Shown here: positions 36,132 through 45,802 of the stretch, piece after piece
How the letters are laid out: every line of letters begins with the position of its first letter
Numbering within the stretch: position 1 is the first letter of the stretch
Assembly: GCA_016718035.1 (NCBI GenBank)
Contig: JADKEK010000001.1
Span: 1 to 64,000, forward strand
Direction: 5' to 3'
Origin: Bacteroidota bacterium
Lineage (GTDB): Bacteria; Bacteroidota; Bacteroidia; Chitinophagales; BACL12
Length of the DNA: 64,000 nt
The notes under the pieces: generated by a model
Databases searched by the model: none
What the model saw: only the letters and a program-made list of their open reading frames with translations
What the model was told of the DNA's origin: nothing
Position numbers and translations under genes: made by a program

Positions 36132-37091
36132 ATGAAAATATTAATAACCGGCGCCTGCGGCATGGTTGGTTCGCATATGATTGATATGTATTACGCCCAG
36201 GGAGAACGCGATATTGTCGGCACTTTTTATAAGCCCACCACCGACATGCATGATATTCACGGCAAGGCTAGTTTAATTGAGTGTGATGTTCGTTATTATC
36301 AGCGCTTGCACGATATTATTTCAGATTTGCAACCTGATAAAATATTTCATCTTGCCGCACAAAGTTATCCGACAGTTAGTTGGCATCGTCCGCAGGAAAC
36401 GATGGATACCAATGTAAATGGTACCATCAATGTGTTTGAAGCCATTAAATCTGTCCGCAAAACCAATAAAAATTACGACCCTGTAGTTATAGTTGCCTGC
36501 TCGAGTGCAGAGTACGGTGCTTCATTAACACCCGAAAATACACCTGTAAAAGAAACGGCTGCTTTGTTACCATTACATCCTTATGGCGTGAGTAAAGTTG
36601 GTCAGGATTTATTATCATTTCAATATTATCAAAACGATAAAATACGTTGCATTCGTGCGCGCATTTTTAATACAACAGGCCCGAGAAAAACGAACGATGT
36701 TGTTGCTGATTTTACGCATCGTGCAGTAGATATTGAACGCAAAAAAATTGCTGTATTAAAAGTTGGCAATTTAAAAACAAAACGCGCCATTACCGACGTG
36801 CGCGATTTGGTAAATGCCTTAATGTTGTTGAGCGATAAAGGAACTTGGGGAGATGTATATAATATTTCCGGCAATAAGGTTTACGAAATAAATGAAATTG
36901 TGCCTATCATTGAAAATTATATGGGCATACATTTAGCTACTGAAGTAGATCCTAAATTATTGCGCCCTACCGATGAGCCAATTATTTATGGTGATTCGTC
37001 GAAACTCAAGAACGATACAGGCTGGGAACAGCAATATCCGCTGGAGCAAACCATTAAAGATATGATAGATTATATCAGAAATAAATCGTGA
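36132..37091 (+). CDS. NAD-dependent epimerase/dehydratase, GDP-mannose 4,6-dehydratase/reductase-like
   Basis: Start at MKILITGACG (36132); the longer start at 36105 adds nine residues before the Rossmann fold. This extended short-chain dehydrogenase has the NAD(P) motif TGACGMVG (residues 6-13), FHLAAQSYPTVSWHRP and the catalytic YGVSK (Tyr-x-x-x-Lys, about 143-147), with S near CSSAEYG. The HRPQETMDTNVNGT segment and overall sequence resemble GDP-mannose 4,6-dehydratase or its reductase partners, which make deoxysugars for surface glycans. The 319-residue length is usual. It is 2 bp from the next gene and probably co-transcribed with the glycosyltransferase, so the pair fits surface polysaccharide assembly. 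Confidence 0.85.
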   Translation: MKILITGACGMVGSHMIDMYYAQGERDIVGTFYKPTTDMHDIHGKASLIECDVRYYQRLHDIISDLQPDKIFHLAAQSYPTVSWHRPQETMDTNVNGTINVFEAIKSVRKTNKNYDPVVIVACSSAEYGASLTPENTPVKETAALLPLHPYGVSKVGQDLLSFQYYQNDKIRCIRARIFNTTGPRKTNDVVADFTHRAVDIERKKIAVLKVGNLKTKRAITDVRDLVNALMLLSDKGTWGDVYNISGNKVYEINEIVPIIENYMGIHLATEVDPKLLRPTDEPIIYGDSSKLKNDTGWEQQYPLEQTIKDMIDYIRNKS

Positions 37092-37093
37092 AC

Positions 37094-37899
37094 ATGCTGA
37101 AGCGAACCCGCATTTTTGAGCTCGATTTAATTAATGATTCCAATTTTGATGCAACCATAGCATCGATGATTAATTTCCAACAGGAGTACCTGCCTGATGG
37201 TGATAAATTACCTTTATTATTTACGCCAAATGTTGATGATGTTGTAAAACTCAACGACAAAAAATATAGTACACTTGCGGCTATTTTAAAAAAATGTTTT
37301 TATATCATTCCAGACGGTCAGCCCATCATTTGGGTGAGCAAAATGTTGGGAAAAGATAAGGCGCTACAACGCAGGTTGCCGGGTTCTGAATTATTTCCGT
37401 TGTTATGGAAAGAATTAATTCGCTATAATAAACGTATCATGGTTATTGCGCCTAACGAACAAGTGGGCGAATTATTAAAAAAGGAATATGCCAACATGGT
37501 GTATTATGTCCCGCCATTTTTTGATGAAAACGACAAAGCAGCAATGGATGCAGTAATTGAAGGATGTAAACCATTATTTGATGTTTTCCAGCCGGAGTAT
37601 GTGTTTTTGGGTATTCGTTTCCCAAAACAAAATCATATTGCTTTAGGATTAATTGAACATGTAAAACAACATAATGCCACACAGGGCAACCCACAGCGCA
37701 ACATGCCGTTGTTTTTATTATTAGGAGCCTCGTATGAATTTTATCTCAACATAAAAAAAGGGCACCTCAGTTTTGGCAAAAAATAGGGATGGAATGGTTT
37801 TACCGTTTTACACAGGAACCCGGTCGTTTATTCAAACGCTATTTTGTGGATGATATGCAATTTATTCCGATTGTAATTAAAGAATTTCGGAAAAAGTAA
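37094..37899 (+). CDS. WecG/TagA/CpsF-family glycosyltransferase with an apparent frameshift
   Basis: The N-terminal part (from MLKRTRIFEL) has TPNVDDVVKLN, IIPDGQPIIWVSKMLG, RRLPGSELFPLL and VFLGIRFPKQN, typical of WecG/TagA/CpsF glycosyltransferases that add ManNAc or a similar sugar to an undecaprenyl lipid. The annotated frame would stop at 37786, but an adjacent frame continues KRAPQFWQKIGMEWFYRFTQEPGRLFKRYF, the exact family C-terminus, to 37899. The shift falls on seven A's at 37753-37759 (an eighth would restore it). A sequencing error is likely; slippage at A-AAA-AAA is possible. The gene ends 2 bp before the convergent ELWxxDGT gene. Confidence 0.85.
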
Positions 37900-37901
37900 T
37901 C

Positions 37902-39518
37902 TTATAATTTTATAAATTGCGTTGCCAAATCACCTGCCTGTATAAAATAAATGCCGGGAGATAAATTATTTATTTCCAGTTTGTTACTCATGGAGTATTG
38001 ACCAGCAATTTTTCCGGTTATGTCTTTTATGATAATGATTTCGCTTGATGCATCTTGATTTGAAAAATATAAATTGATAAAATCAATAGCAGGATTTGGA
38101 AAAATCTTAAATGTTGCTGGTGTGGCAATATTGTTAACGGCAACTTCAAATTCAGTAATAAACTGAAATAATTCAGCACCCATAGCATCGTTTGTTCCGT
38201 TAAAAATAATAGTTCCATTATATGCTGTTAATGCAGTAGGGTAGCTGATGTCATCGCAGGTAGTTGCCTGAAAAGTGCCATCTACACTACCATTACTTTG
38301 AAACAATGTGGTGCATCCATTATCATCGTCGTAAGAGCTAAAAACAATATTATTTCCTGTAATTTTTGCAGCAGCATTTTCATCAAAACTGCCGGATTCG
38401 ATTTGTAATAAAAATTTAGTTCCGCTACTACTGCCGTCTGTAATCCAAAGACCATCGTTTGCTCCATTGTCGCCCTGGAAATATAATTTAGTATCGGTTC
38501 GTAAAAAGCCATAATCGGCAGGTGAAAAAGGATTTCCATTTTCATCTTCCAATGCTGTTGTTCCTGCAACTGTTCCGTCTGAAGAAAATAACTGCCGCTC
38601 AGATGCCGGGTTCGCAACAAAAAGCAATTTATCGTTTACAATATGAAATTGTTTTGGGTCGCTGCCATCACCTTCTTCGGGATTTAATTCATAAAATAAT
38701 TCAGTGCCTGCAGCAGTGCCATCAGTGCGCCATAATTCTAAATCGTATGGATCCGTTGCTGCTCCGGGAAAATAAATATGGTCGTTAAACTGAACAAACA
38801 TATTGTTATATTCAAATGCACGCATCCACATTTGTTTTAATAATACAGAACCAGCTTCGGTGCCATCACTTTTCCAAACTTCAGATTCACCGGCAGTATT
38901 TTTGCATTGAAAATAAATGTTGTTGTCAATTGATGTAATATATTGCGGAACGCTGCTAGCGCCGGATGCAAAATCTTTTACCATGTAGGTGCCAAGCTCA
39001 GTTCCATCACTTCTCCATAATTCAATATTATTGCCACCACCATCGGCAGCAAAATAAATTACCTCATTCATTTGAGCAAAATATTGTCCCGACATAAAAA
39101 CTGAATTTGAACAATCGCTGGCACCGGGATTAATATCTTTTACCATATAAGTTCCGGCATCTGTTCCATCGCTTCTCCACAATTCAGCACCATGGGCTGC
39201 ATCAGTAGCTCTGAAATAAATAATATTGTTCATCACAATAAATTCACTTCCGCAACCAAATGTAGATTCACAATAACTATTGCCCCCGGAGCCAATATCT
39301 TTTATCATTATAGTATTTGCTTCTGTAGCATCTGTTTTCCATAATTCAATTCCGTTCGTACCATTATTGGCTATAAAAAATAATTGATCGTTTACATGTG
39401 CAAATAATCCTGGTGTGCTATTAGGTTCGCCGGGATTTATATCTTTTACCAGTGTTAATTCCGTTTGAGCATGCAATTGGTGTGTTACACAAGTTAAAAT
39501 AAGTAATAATTTTTTCAT
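37902..39518 (-). CDS. ELWxxDGT-repeat secreted protein with T9SS tail
   Basis: The 538-residue protein has a signal peptide (to HAQ, about 18). About nine repeats of the form YFxAxDxxxGxELWxSDGTxxGTxMVKDIxxGxxSS (residues 45-430) form the ELWxxDGT propeller-like domain, common in Bacteroidota and myxobacteria and of unknown function. The C-terminal 75 residues (FKIFPNPAIDFINLYF on) are a T9SS sorting domain. It appears to be a single gene, convergent with the TagA-like gene at its 3' end. Confidence 0.9.
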   Translation of the reverse strand: MKKLLLILTCVTHQLHAQTELTLVKDINPGEPNSTPGLFAHVNDQLFFIANNGTNGIELWKTDATEANTIMIKDIGSGGNSYCESTFGCGSEFIVMNNIIYFRATDAAHGAELWRSDGTDAGTYMVKDINPGASDCSNSVFMSGQYFAQMNEVIYFAADGGGNNIELWRSDGTELGTYMVKDFASGASSVPQYITSIDNNIYFQCKNTAGESEVWKSDGTEAGSVLLKQMWMRAFEYNNMFVQFNDHIYFPGAATDPYDLELWRTDGTAAGTELFYELNPEEGDGSDPKQFHIVNDKLLFVANPASERQLFSSDGTVAGTTALEDENGNPFSPADYGFLRTDTKLYFQGDNGANDGLWITDGSSSGTKFLLQIESGSFDENAAAKITGNNIVFSSYDDDNGCTTLFQSNGSVDGTFQATTCDDISYPTALTAYNGTIIFNGTNDAMGAELFQFITEFEVAVNNIATPATFKIFPNPAIDFINLYFSNQDASSEIIIIKDITGKIAGQYSMSNKLEINNLSPGIYFIQAGDLATQFIKL

Positions 39519-39785
39519 ATCGGTAGTTTTAGAACAAACAAATTACGGATTTTAATGGAGAATCAAAAAGTAGGAAATATGCTGATTGTAGCGGAATGTA
39601 GGTTCAACAAGAGCTAAAAGCTTGAAGTAGGATATAAGTGACTGATTATCAGTAGTGAAAATAGGGTGTAATGCATATTAAGCGTAACGGCTGGAATGTA
39701 AATTTTGTAAATATCTGCCTAAACCTTGTAAACTATCATTAGGTGGACATGAAACACCGGTATATTAGAAATTGTAAGGGTACTG

Positions 39786-39793
39786 TATATTTG
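39786..39793 (+). promoter_or_regulatory. -7 promoter box TATATTTG before the metal-efflux operon
   Basis: TATATTTG fits TAnnTTTG and lies 4 bp before the ATG at 39798, the same spacing as the leader at 30521. No -33 box at the standard spacing is visible. Confidence 0.5.
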
Positions 39794-39797
39794 CCTT

Positions 39798-40124
39798 ATG
39801 AATCAGGCACTTCGCATCCTATTTAGTGGTTATCTTATTGTTTTATCGTGTTTATACTGCAACGATAAGCAAACTTGTGCAGTTAGTGACACATCGGTTG
39901 TTGCAGGCAGTGCAGGCGCTCATGACGACCATGAACAGGATACTGAAAATTGTTCACCTTTTTGTATTTGTGCCTGCTGTGGCCAAACAGCCGCTTCTAC
40001 CATTAATTTACTGGCTATCAATTCTAATTTACAAAGTAGTACACATTATTTAATGTGTACACACAGAATTTTCCTGCTGAAGTCAGTTTATCGGTATGGC
40101 AACCGCCTAAATTGGGTTAAATAA
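39798..40124 (+). CDS. Small Cys/His-rich exported protein (DUF6660-like) of metal-efflux operon
   Basis: This 108-residue protein has an N-terminal hydrophobic segment (LFSGYLIVLSCLYC) and a Cys/His-rich middle: HDDHEQDTENCSPFCICACCG (residues about 42-63). Small proteins with this CSPFCxCxCCG motif commonly precede CzcA-type efflux genes in Bacteroidota (the DUF6660 group, from memory of the family). The acidic-His and Cys clusters suggest metal binding, e.g. Cu, Zn or Cd, possibly as a sensor or buffer. It precedes the RND gene by 83 bp. Confidence 0.72.
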   Translation: MNQALRILFSGYLIVLSCLYCNDKQTCAVSDTSVVAGSAGAHDDHEQDTENCSPFCICACCGQTAASTINLLAINSNLQSSTHYLMCTHRIFLLKSVYRYGNRLNWVK

Positions 40125-40207
40125 ATTGTAATTAAAAGTCATTGGTGACTTAAGGTTTTTCGGAAAACTATTTCTGGAAATTATTTTAATTATTTAATTC
40201 TTTCGGC

Positions 40208-43200
40208 ATGCTTAACAGAATTATTACGTTCTCTATACAGAACAAATTGATTATCGGGTTATTTATTTTAGCCCTGATTGGTTATGGCAGTTACCAATTT
40301 ACACAATTGCCCATTGATGCTGTTCCTGATATTACAGATAATCAGGTACAGGTAATTACCACAGCACCTTCGCTTGGTGCTCCGGATATTGAACGATTGA
40401 TTACTTTTCCTATTGAACAGGCAAACAGTAATATTCCGGGATTAATTGAAATACGCAGTTTTTCTCGTTTTGGTTTATCGTTAATTACCATTGTTTTTGA
40501 TGATGATGTAGATATTTATTGGGCCAGACAACAGGTAACGGAACGGCTAAAACTCGCGCAGGAACAAATTCCTGAAGGATTGGGCTCGCCTGAATTAGCA
40601 CCTGTTACAACAGGACTTGGTGAAATTTACCAATATGTAATTCGTGCAGATCATGGTTATGAAAATAAATATGATGCTACTGAATTGCGCACAATTCAGG
40701 ATTGGATTGTCCGCCGACAATTATTAGGTGTTGAAGGTGTTGCAGATGTGAGCAGTTTTGGCGGTAAATTAAAACAATATGAAGTTGCTGTTGATGCAAA
40801 TAAATTAAATGCATTTAATATTACGATTAGTGATGTATTTAATGCGCTGGAAAGCAATAATGAAAATACCGGTGGTGCATATATTGAAAAAAAATCTACC
40901 GTATTATATATTCGAACAGAAGGATTAATTGGCAATATTGATGACATAAAAAATATTGTCGTAAAAAATACGGAAAATGGAACACCGGTTTTAATAAATG
41001 ATATTTCAGAAGTAGGAATAGGCAGTGCCATCAGATATGGCGCGATGACTTATAATGATGAGGGTGAAGCAGCAGGTGCGGTTGTTATGATGCTGAAAGG
41101 TGAAAACAGCAGTGCCGTTATTGAACGTGTAAAAGAGCGGATTGCCATCATCGAAAAAACATTACCGGAAGGGGTAATTATTGAGCCATTTTTAGACCGC
41201 ACAAAGATGGTAAACAGTGCAATTGGAACTGTAGAAAAAAATTTACTGGAAGGTGCATTGATTGTCATATTTATTCTGGTTATTTTCCTCGGTAATTTTC
41301 GTGCAGGCATTTTAGTTGCATCAGTAATTCCGCTTTCGATGTTATTTGCGGTAATCATGATGAATATTTTTGGTGTGAGCGGCAACCTGATGAGTTTGGG
41401 GGCTTTAGATTTCGGATTGATTGTAGATGGTGCTGTTATTATTGTTGAAGCTGTAATGCATGCTATTGTTGCACGCAAATTAACAGATAATGCCACGCGT
41501 GTAACACAGGCAGAAATGGACCACACAGTTAATCGTTCGGCAAGCAGAATGATGAACAGTGCAGTGTTTGGTCAAATAATTATATTAATTGTTTACCTGC
41601 CAATTTTTACGCTGGAAGGTATAGAAGGCAAGATGTTTAAACCGATGGCACAAACGGTGGCGTTTGCATTATTGGGTGCATTTATTTTATCGCTTACCTA
41701 TATTCCTATGATGAGTGCTTTGTTTTTAAGCAAAAAGGTTAATCACAAAAAAAATATCTCTGATACCATCATGCAATTTTTTACGCGGATACAACAAAAG
41801 TATTTGAAAAAAATTATTCCCTATCCTAAAATGGTAATCAGTTTTGTAGTGACATTATTTGTTTTCGCCTTATATGTTTTTTCTACAATGGGCGGGGAAT
41901 TTATTCCTGAATTACCCGAAGGCGATTTTGCAGTGGAAACACGTGTATTGCCCGGAAGTAATATTACAACTACTGTTGATGGTTGTTTAAAAGCGGCGCA
42001 TATTCTGGAAACACAATTTCCTGAGGTAGAAAAAGTAGTTGCAAAGATAGGCAGCGGCGAAATACCTACAGACCCCATGCCGATGGAAGCTGCAGATTTA
42101 ATGATTATTTTGAAAGATAAAAGTGAATGGACCTCTGCAAAAACCTGGGATGAATTAGCTCAAAAAATGAGTGATGCATTATTGGATGTTCCCGGCGTGA
42201 CATATAGTTTTCAATATCCTGTAGCCATGCGGTTTAATGAATTAATGACCGGTGCTAAACAAGATGTTGTTTGCAAAATTTTTGGTGAAAATTTAGATAC
42301 GCTTTCAAAATATTCGAAGGTATTAGGGGAAATTGCAGGAAATATTGAAGGGGCAGAAAATATTTTTGTTGAACCGATTGATGGATTACCACAGGTTACT
42401 GTTCACTTTAAACGGGAAATGCTGGCGCAATACGGATTAAATGTTGCAGAGGTAAATAAGGTAATAAATACGGCATTTGCGGGACAAAGCAGCGGACAGG
42501 TATTTGAAGATGAAAAACGATTTGATTTGGTGGTTCGACTAGCAGGTGAAAACCGACAAAATGTTGAAGATGTGCAGAATATTTTAATTCCTACGCATAG
42601 TGGTATACAAATACCCTTGTATCAGGTTGCTGATGTTGGGATTGAAGAAAGTATAAATCAAATTCAGCGCGAAGATGCCAAACGCAGAATAATTGTCGGC
42701 TTTAATGTCAGCGACCGCGATGTAAAAAGTATCGTTGCAGATTTACAAACTGAAGTAGATTCAAAATTAAATTTACCAGCCGGTTATTATGTGACCTATG
42801 GTGGTGCATTTGAAAATTTGGTTGCTGCGCAAAAACGCTTATCACTTGCAGTGCCCATTGCGCTGCTGCTCATCTTTTTATTTTTATATTTTGCATTTGG
42901 TTCTGTAAAACAGGGTTTATTAATTTATTCTGCAATACCCTTATCTGCAATTGGTGGTGTTTTATTACTTGCCGCACGCGATATGCCCTTTAGTATTAGT
43001 GCAGGCATCGGATTTATTGCCTTGTTTGGTGTTTCCGTTTTAAATGGAATTGTATTGATAGCAGAATTTAATCGCATAAAAAGTGAAGGTGAAACCAATA
43101 CACGCAATATCGTTTTAAACGGCACAAAAAACCGTTTACGGCCGGTTTTAATGACAGCATTTGTGGCTTCGCTCGGATTTTTACCAATGGCATTAAGTAA

Positions 43201-44557
43201 TGGGGCAGGTGCTGAAGTGCAACGCCCGCTGGCAACCGTGGTTATTGGCGGATTGATGTTGGCTACTTTACTAACCCTTTTTGTATTACCTGTATTGTAT
43301 ATTTTATTTGAACATAAAAAAACAAGACATCCTATGCAGCCGATAAATAAAATAGTAACTGTTCTGTTGGTATTTACCTGTTTGTTGCCGCTCAACAGCA
43401 GGGCACAAACAATATCGTTAAATGCGGCTATAGACACAGCACTTAAAAATAATACCGGATTAAAAAATGAACAGTTAAATGCAGAATACGCCCAAAAACT
43501 GAAAGCAGCAGCCTGGGATATTCCCGCAACAGAAATTTCTAAAGAGTATGGTCAAATTAATTCTGCACTTACAGATACAAAATTTGGTATAGCGCAAACC
43601 ATCAGTTTTCCAACAGTTTATTCCAAACAAAAAGTATTGCAAAATGCCAATTATGAAAGTAGTTTGTTAGCAATAACACTACAGGAAGCAGAATTGAAAA
43701 AAGCCATACGCACCACTTATTTTGAGATAATCAGTTTATGGCAAAAACAGGATTTATTACTTGAAACGGATAGTATGTATCAACAATTTCTCGAAAAAGT
43801 TACCTTACAATTTGATGCAGGAGAAAATACATTACTGGAAAAAATAACTGCGGAAAATATGCTGGGGCAAATCCGGTTACAATTGTCGGAAATAGTTACC
43901 GAGTTGGAAATTGCCATTATCCGATTTCAATATTTATTAAATTCAAATAACACACTACTTCCCGAAAAATCGGAAAATAAATTACTAGTTGAAGAAAATA
44001 GCGGCAATATAAATGCCAGTCCCGAATTGTTATTGCTGCAACAGGAAATTCAAACGGCTACAGTGAATACGGCCTTACAAAAAGTAAAATTATTACCTAC
44101 ACTCACCCTCGGATACAGCAATCAGAGTATTCAGGGAAATGGCGCGGATAATGTGTTTTATGACCGATCAACACGATTTAATGCTATAGAATTTGGTATA
44201 GGCATACCCATATTTTTTGGTGCACAAAAAGCACTAATTGATGCCGGAAAAACGCAGGAATTAATTGCTCAAAATAATTATGACATTGGTGTAAACAATT
44301 TTAAAACTGATTGGCAGCAAAATTTTAAACAATATACACAATATTCGAAAACACTTGAATATTACGAAAAAAGTGCACTGCCAAATGCAACATTAATGCT
44401 GCAGACCGCCAATGCACGATTCGAGAATGGTGATATCAGTTATTTGGAATGGGTGATGCTGGTAAATAATGTGTTGACGGTTAAGTCTGCCTATATCGAT
44501 GCCCTTCAGAAATTCAATTTGTCCATAATCACATTAAATTATCTTAACAATAAATAA
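40208..44557 (+). CDS. CzcA/CusA heavy-metal RND pump fused to a TolC-like outer-membrane channel
   Basis: Residues 1-1035 are a heavy-metal efflux (HME) RND transporter: LPIDAVPDITDNQVQVIT, QANSNIPGLIEIRSFSRFGLS, the TM4 motif GALDFGLIVDGAVIIVE with acidic residues for proton relay, and 12 membrane helices. From about residue 1043 (MQPINKIVTVLLVFTCLLPLNSRAQ, itself like a signal peptide) to 1449 is an outer-membrane efflux (TolC) domain with long coiled-coil helices (ITAENMLGQIRLQLSEIVTELE). Such fusions are known in Bacteroidota. The internal signal-like region raises the question of cleavage. It should expel Cu+, Zn2+, Co2+ or Cd2+. It forms an operon with the genes at 39798 and 44565. Confidence 0.92.
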   Translation: MLNRIITFSIQNKLIIGLFILALIGYGSYQFTQLPIDAVPDITDNQVQVITTAPSLGAPDIERLITFPIEQANSNIPGLIEIRSFSRFGLSLITIVFDDDVDIYWARQQVTERLKLAQEQIPEGLGSPELAPVTTGLGEIYQYVIRADHGYENKYDATELRTIQDWIVRRQLLGVEGVADVSSFGGKLKQYEVAVDANKLNAFNITISDVFNALESNNENTGGAYIEKKSTVLYIRTEGLIGNIDDIKNIVVKNTENGTPVLINDISEVGIGSAIRYGAMTYNDEGEAAGAVVMMLKGENSSAVIERVKERIAIIEKTLPEGVIIEPFLDRTKMVNSAIGTVEKNLLEGALIVIFILVIFLGNFRAGILVASVIPLSMLFAVIMMNIFGVSGNLMSLGALDFGLIVDGAVIIVEAVMHAIVARKLTDNATRVTQAEMDHTVNRSASRMMNSAVFGQIIILIVYLPIFTLEGIEGKMFKPMAQTVAFALLGAFILSLTYIPMMSALFLSKKVNHKKNISDTIMQFFTRIQQKYLKKIIPYPKMVISFVVTLFVFALYVFSTMGGEFIPELPEGDFAVETRVLPGSNITTTVDGCLKAAHILETQFPEVEKVVAKIGSGEIPTDPMPMEAADLMIILKDKSEWTSAKTWDELAQKMSDALLDVPGVTYSFQYPVAMRFNELMTGAKQDVVCKIFGENLDTLSKYSKVLGEIAGNIEGAENIFVEPIDGLPQVTVHFKREMLAQYGLNVAEVNKVINTAFAGQSSGQVFEDEKRFDLVVRLAGENRQNVEDVQNILIPTHSGIQIPLYQVADVGIEESINQIQREDAKRRIIVGFNVSDRDVKSIVADLQTEVDSKLNLPAGYYVTYGGAFENLVAAQKRLSLAVPIALLLIFLFLYFAFGSVKQGLLIYSAIPLSAIGGVLLLAARDMPFSISAGIGFIALFGVSVLNGIVLIAEFNRIKSEGETNTRNIVLNGTKNRLRPVLMTAFVASLGFLPMALSNGAGAEVQRPLATVVIGGLMLATLLTLFVLPVLYILFEHKKTRHPMQPINKIVTVLLVFTCLLPLNSRAQTISLNAAIDTALKNNTGLKNEQLNAEYAQKLKAAAWDIPATEISKEYGQINSALTDTKFGIAQTISFPTVYSKQKVLQNANYESSLLAITLQEAELKKAIRTTYFEIISLWQKQDLLLETDSMYQQFLEKVTLQFDAGENTLLEKITAENMLGQIRLQLSEIVTELEIAIIRFQYLLNSNNTLLPEKSENKLLVEENSGNINASPELLLLQQEIQTATVNTALQKVKLLPTLTLGYSNQSIQGNGADNVFYDRSTRFNAIEFGIGIPIFFGAQKALIDAGKTQELIAQNNYDIGVNNFKTDWQQNFKQYTQYSKTLEYYEKSALPNATLMLQTANARFENGDISYLEWVMLVNNVLTVKSAYIDALQKFNLSIITLNYLNNK

Positions 44558-44564
44558 TACAGCT

Positions 44565-45705
44565 ATGAAAAAAAATATATTTTAATATATAGTCTCCTGT
44601 TCGGGTTTATCGCGTGTAAAATGTGGCACCAGAAGAGCAGGATGCAGAAATGGTTGAAGATCCTACACAGGTTACTTTAACCGACAATCAACTTAAAAAT
44701 GCCGGTTTGGAGACAGGTAAAATTGAATTACGTTCCATATCTTCCTTATTAAAGGTGAATGGAAAAATTGAAGTGCCTCCACAAAATATGGTTTCCATAA
44801 GTGTGCCAATGGGTGGCTATTTAAAATCGAGTAAATTGCTGGAAGGCATGCATATTAATAAGGGAGAAATAATTGCGACTATGGAAGATCAACAATATAT
44901 TCAGTTGCAGGAGGATTACCTAACCGCTAAAATACATTTTACCGGTATTGAAGCTGAATATATACGTCAACGCACACTCAACCAGAGTAAAGCCAGTAGC
45001 GATAAGATATTCCAACAAGCGGAAACAGAATATCTGGCACAAAAAATTACCATTCGTTCGCTGGAAGAAAAGTTAAAACTAATTGGCATCAATCCTGAAA
45101 AATTATCCGAAACCACCATTTCAAAAAGTATTCAGATTACTTCACCTATTGATGGTTATGTGTCGCAGGTAAATATGAATGTCGGCAAATATGTGCAGCC
45201 ACAGGATGTATTATTTGAACTGGTAAATCCGACCGATATTCATTTATCGCTTACCATATTTGAAAAAGATTTGAGTAAAATATCTATTGGTCAGAAAATA
45301 TTTGCCTACACCAATAACAACCGGGATAAAATTTATAACTGTGAAATAATATTAATTGGAAAAGATGTATCACCTGAGCGGACCATTCAGGTGCAATGCC
45401 ATTTCGAAAATTACGATAAATCGCTCATTCCCGGCATGTATATGAATGCCGAAGTTGAAGTTTCAACCAATAATGCCTATGTAATTCCGGATGAAGGGTT
45501 GGTGCGTTTTGAAGGAAAACAATACGTATACATCGCCTCTGCAAACAACGTGTTTGACATGATTCCGGTAAACACCTTCAATAATGAAAACGGCTATACG
45601 CAAATTGTTTTTGAAAACGATTTAGAAGCAGCAGATAAAATATTTGTGTTAAAAGGTGCGTATACGCTCTTAATGAAAATGAAAAATAGTGAAGAGGAGG
45701 AGTGA
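44565..45705 (+). CDS. RND efflux periplasmic adaptor (CusB/CzcB-like) lipoprotein, two apparent frameshifts near the start
   Basis: The reading frame visible from 44623 (VAPEEQDAEMVEDP) is an adaptor: beta-barrel and lipoyl parts (PPQNMVSISVPMGGYL; ITSPIDGYVSQVNMNVGKYV), a helical hairpin (about residues 90-150) and a membrane-proximal end. It lacks a start. Adding one T at 44580-44583 and one A at 44618-44621 joins it to the ATG at 44565 and restores a lipoprotein signal ending GFIAC. Both changes lengthen homopolymers by one, so these are probably sequencing errors. It lies 8 bp after the pump gene and would link pump to outer membrane. Confidence 0.8.
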
Positions 45706-45802
45706 AGGGGGGATGGTTGTTTTGTAGAAAAACCTTACTTAATTTGTTTAAAATGAGCAATTTACATATATAAATTGATATTTTAACAAAAAAATTATTT
45801 GC

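Noticed and set aside
41050..41526. 158-codon minus-strand ORF
   Set aside because: Shadow of the RND pump; no family motif and antisense to conserved sequence.
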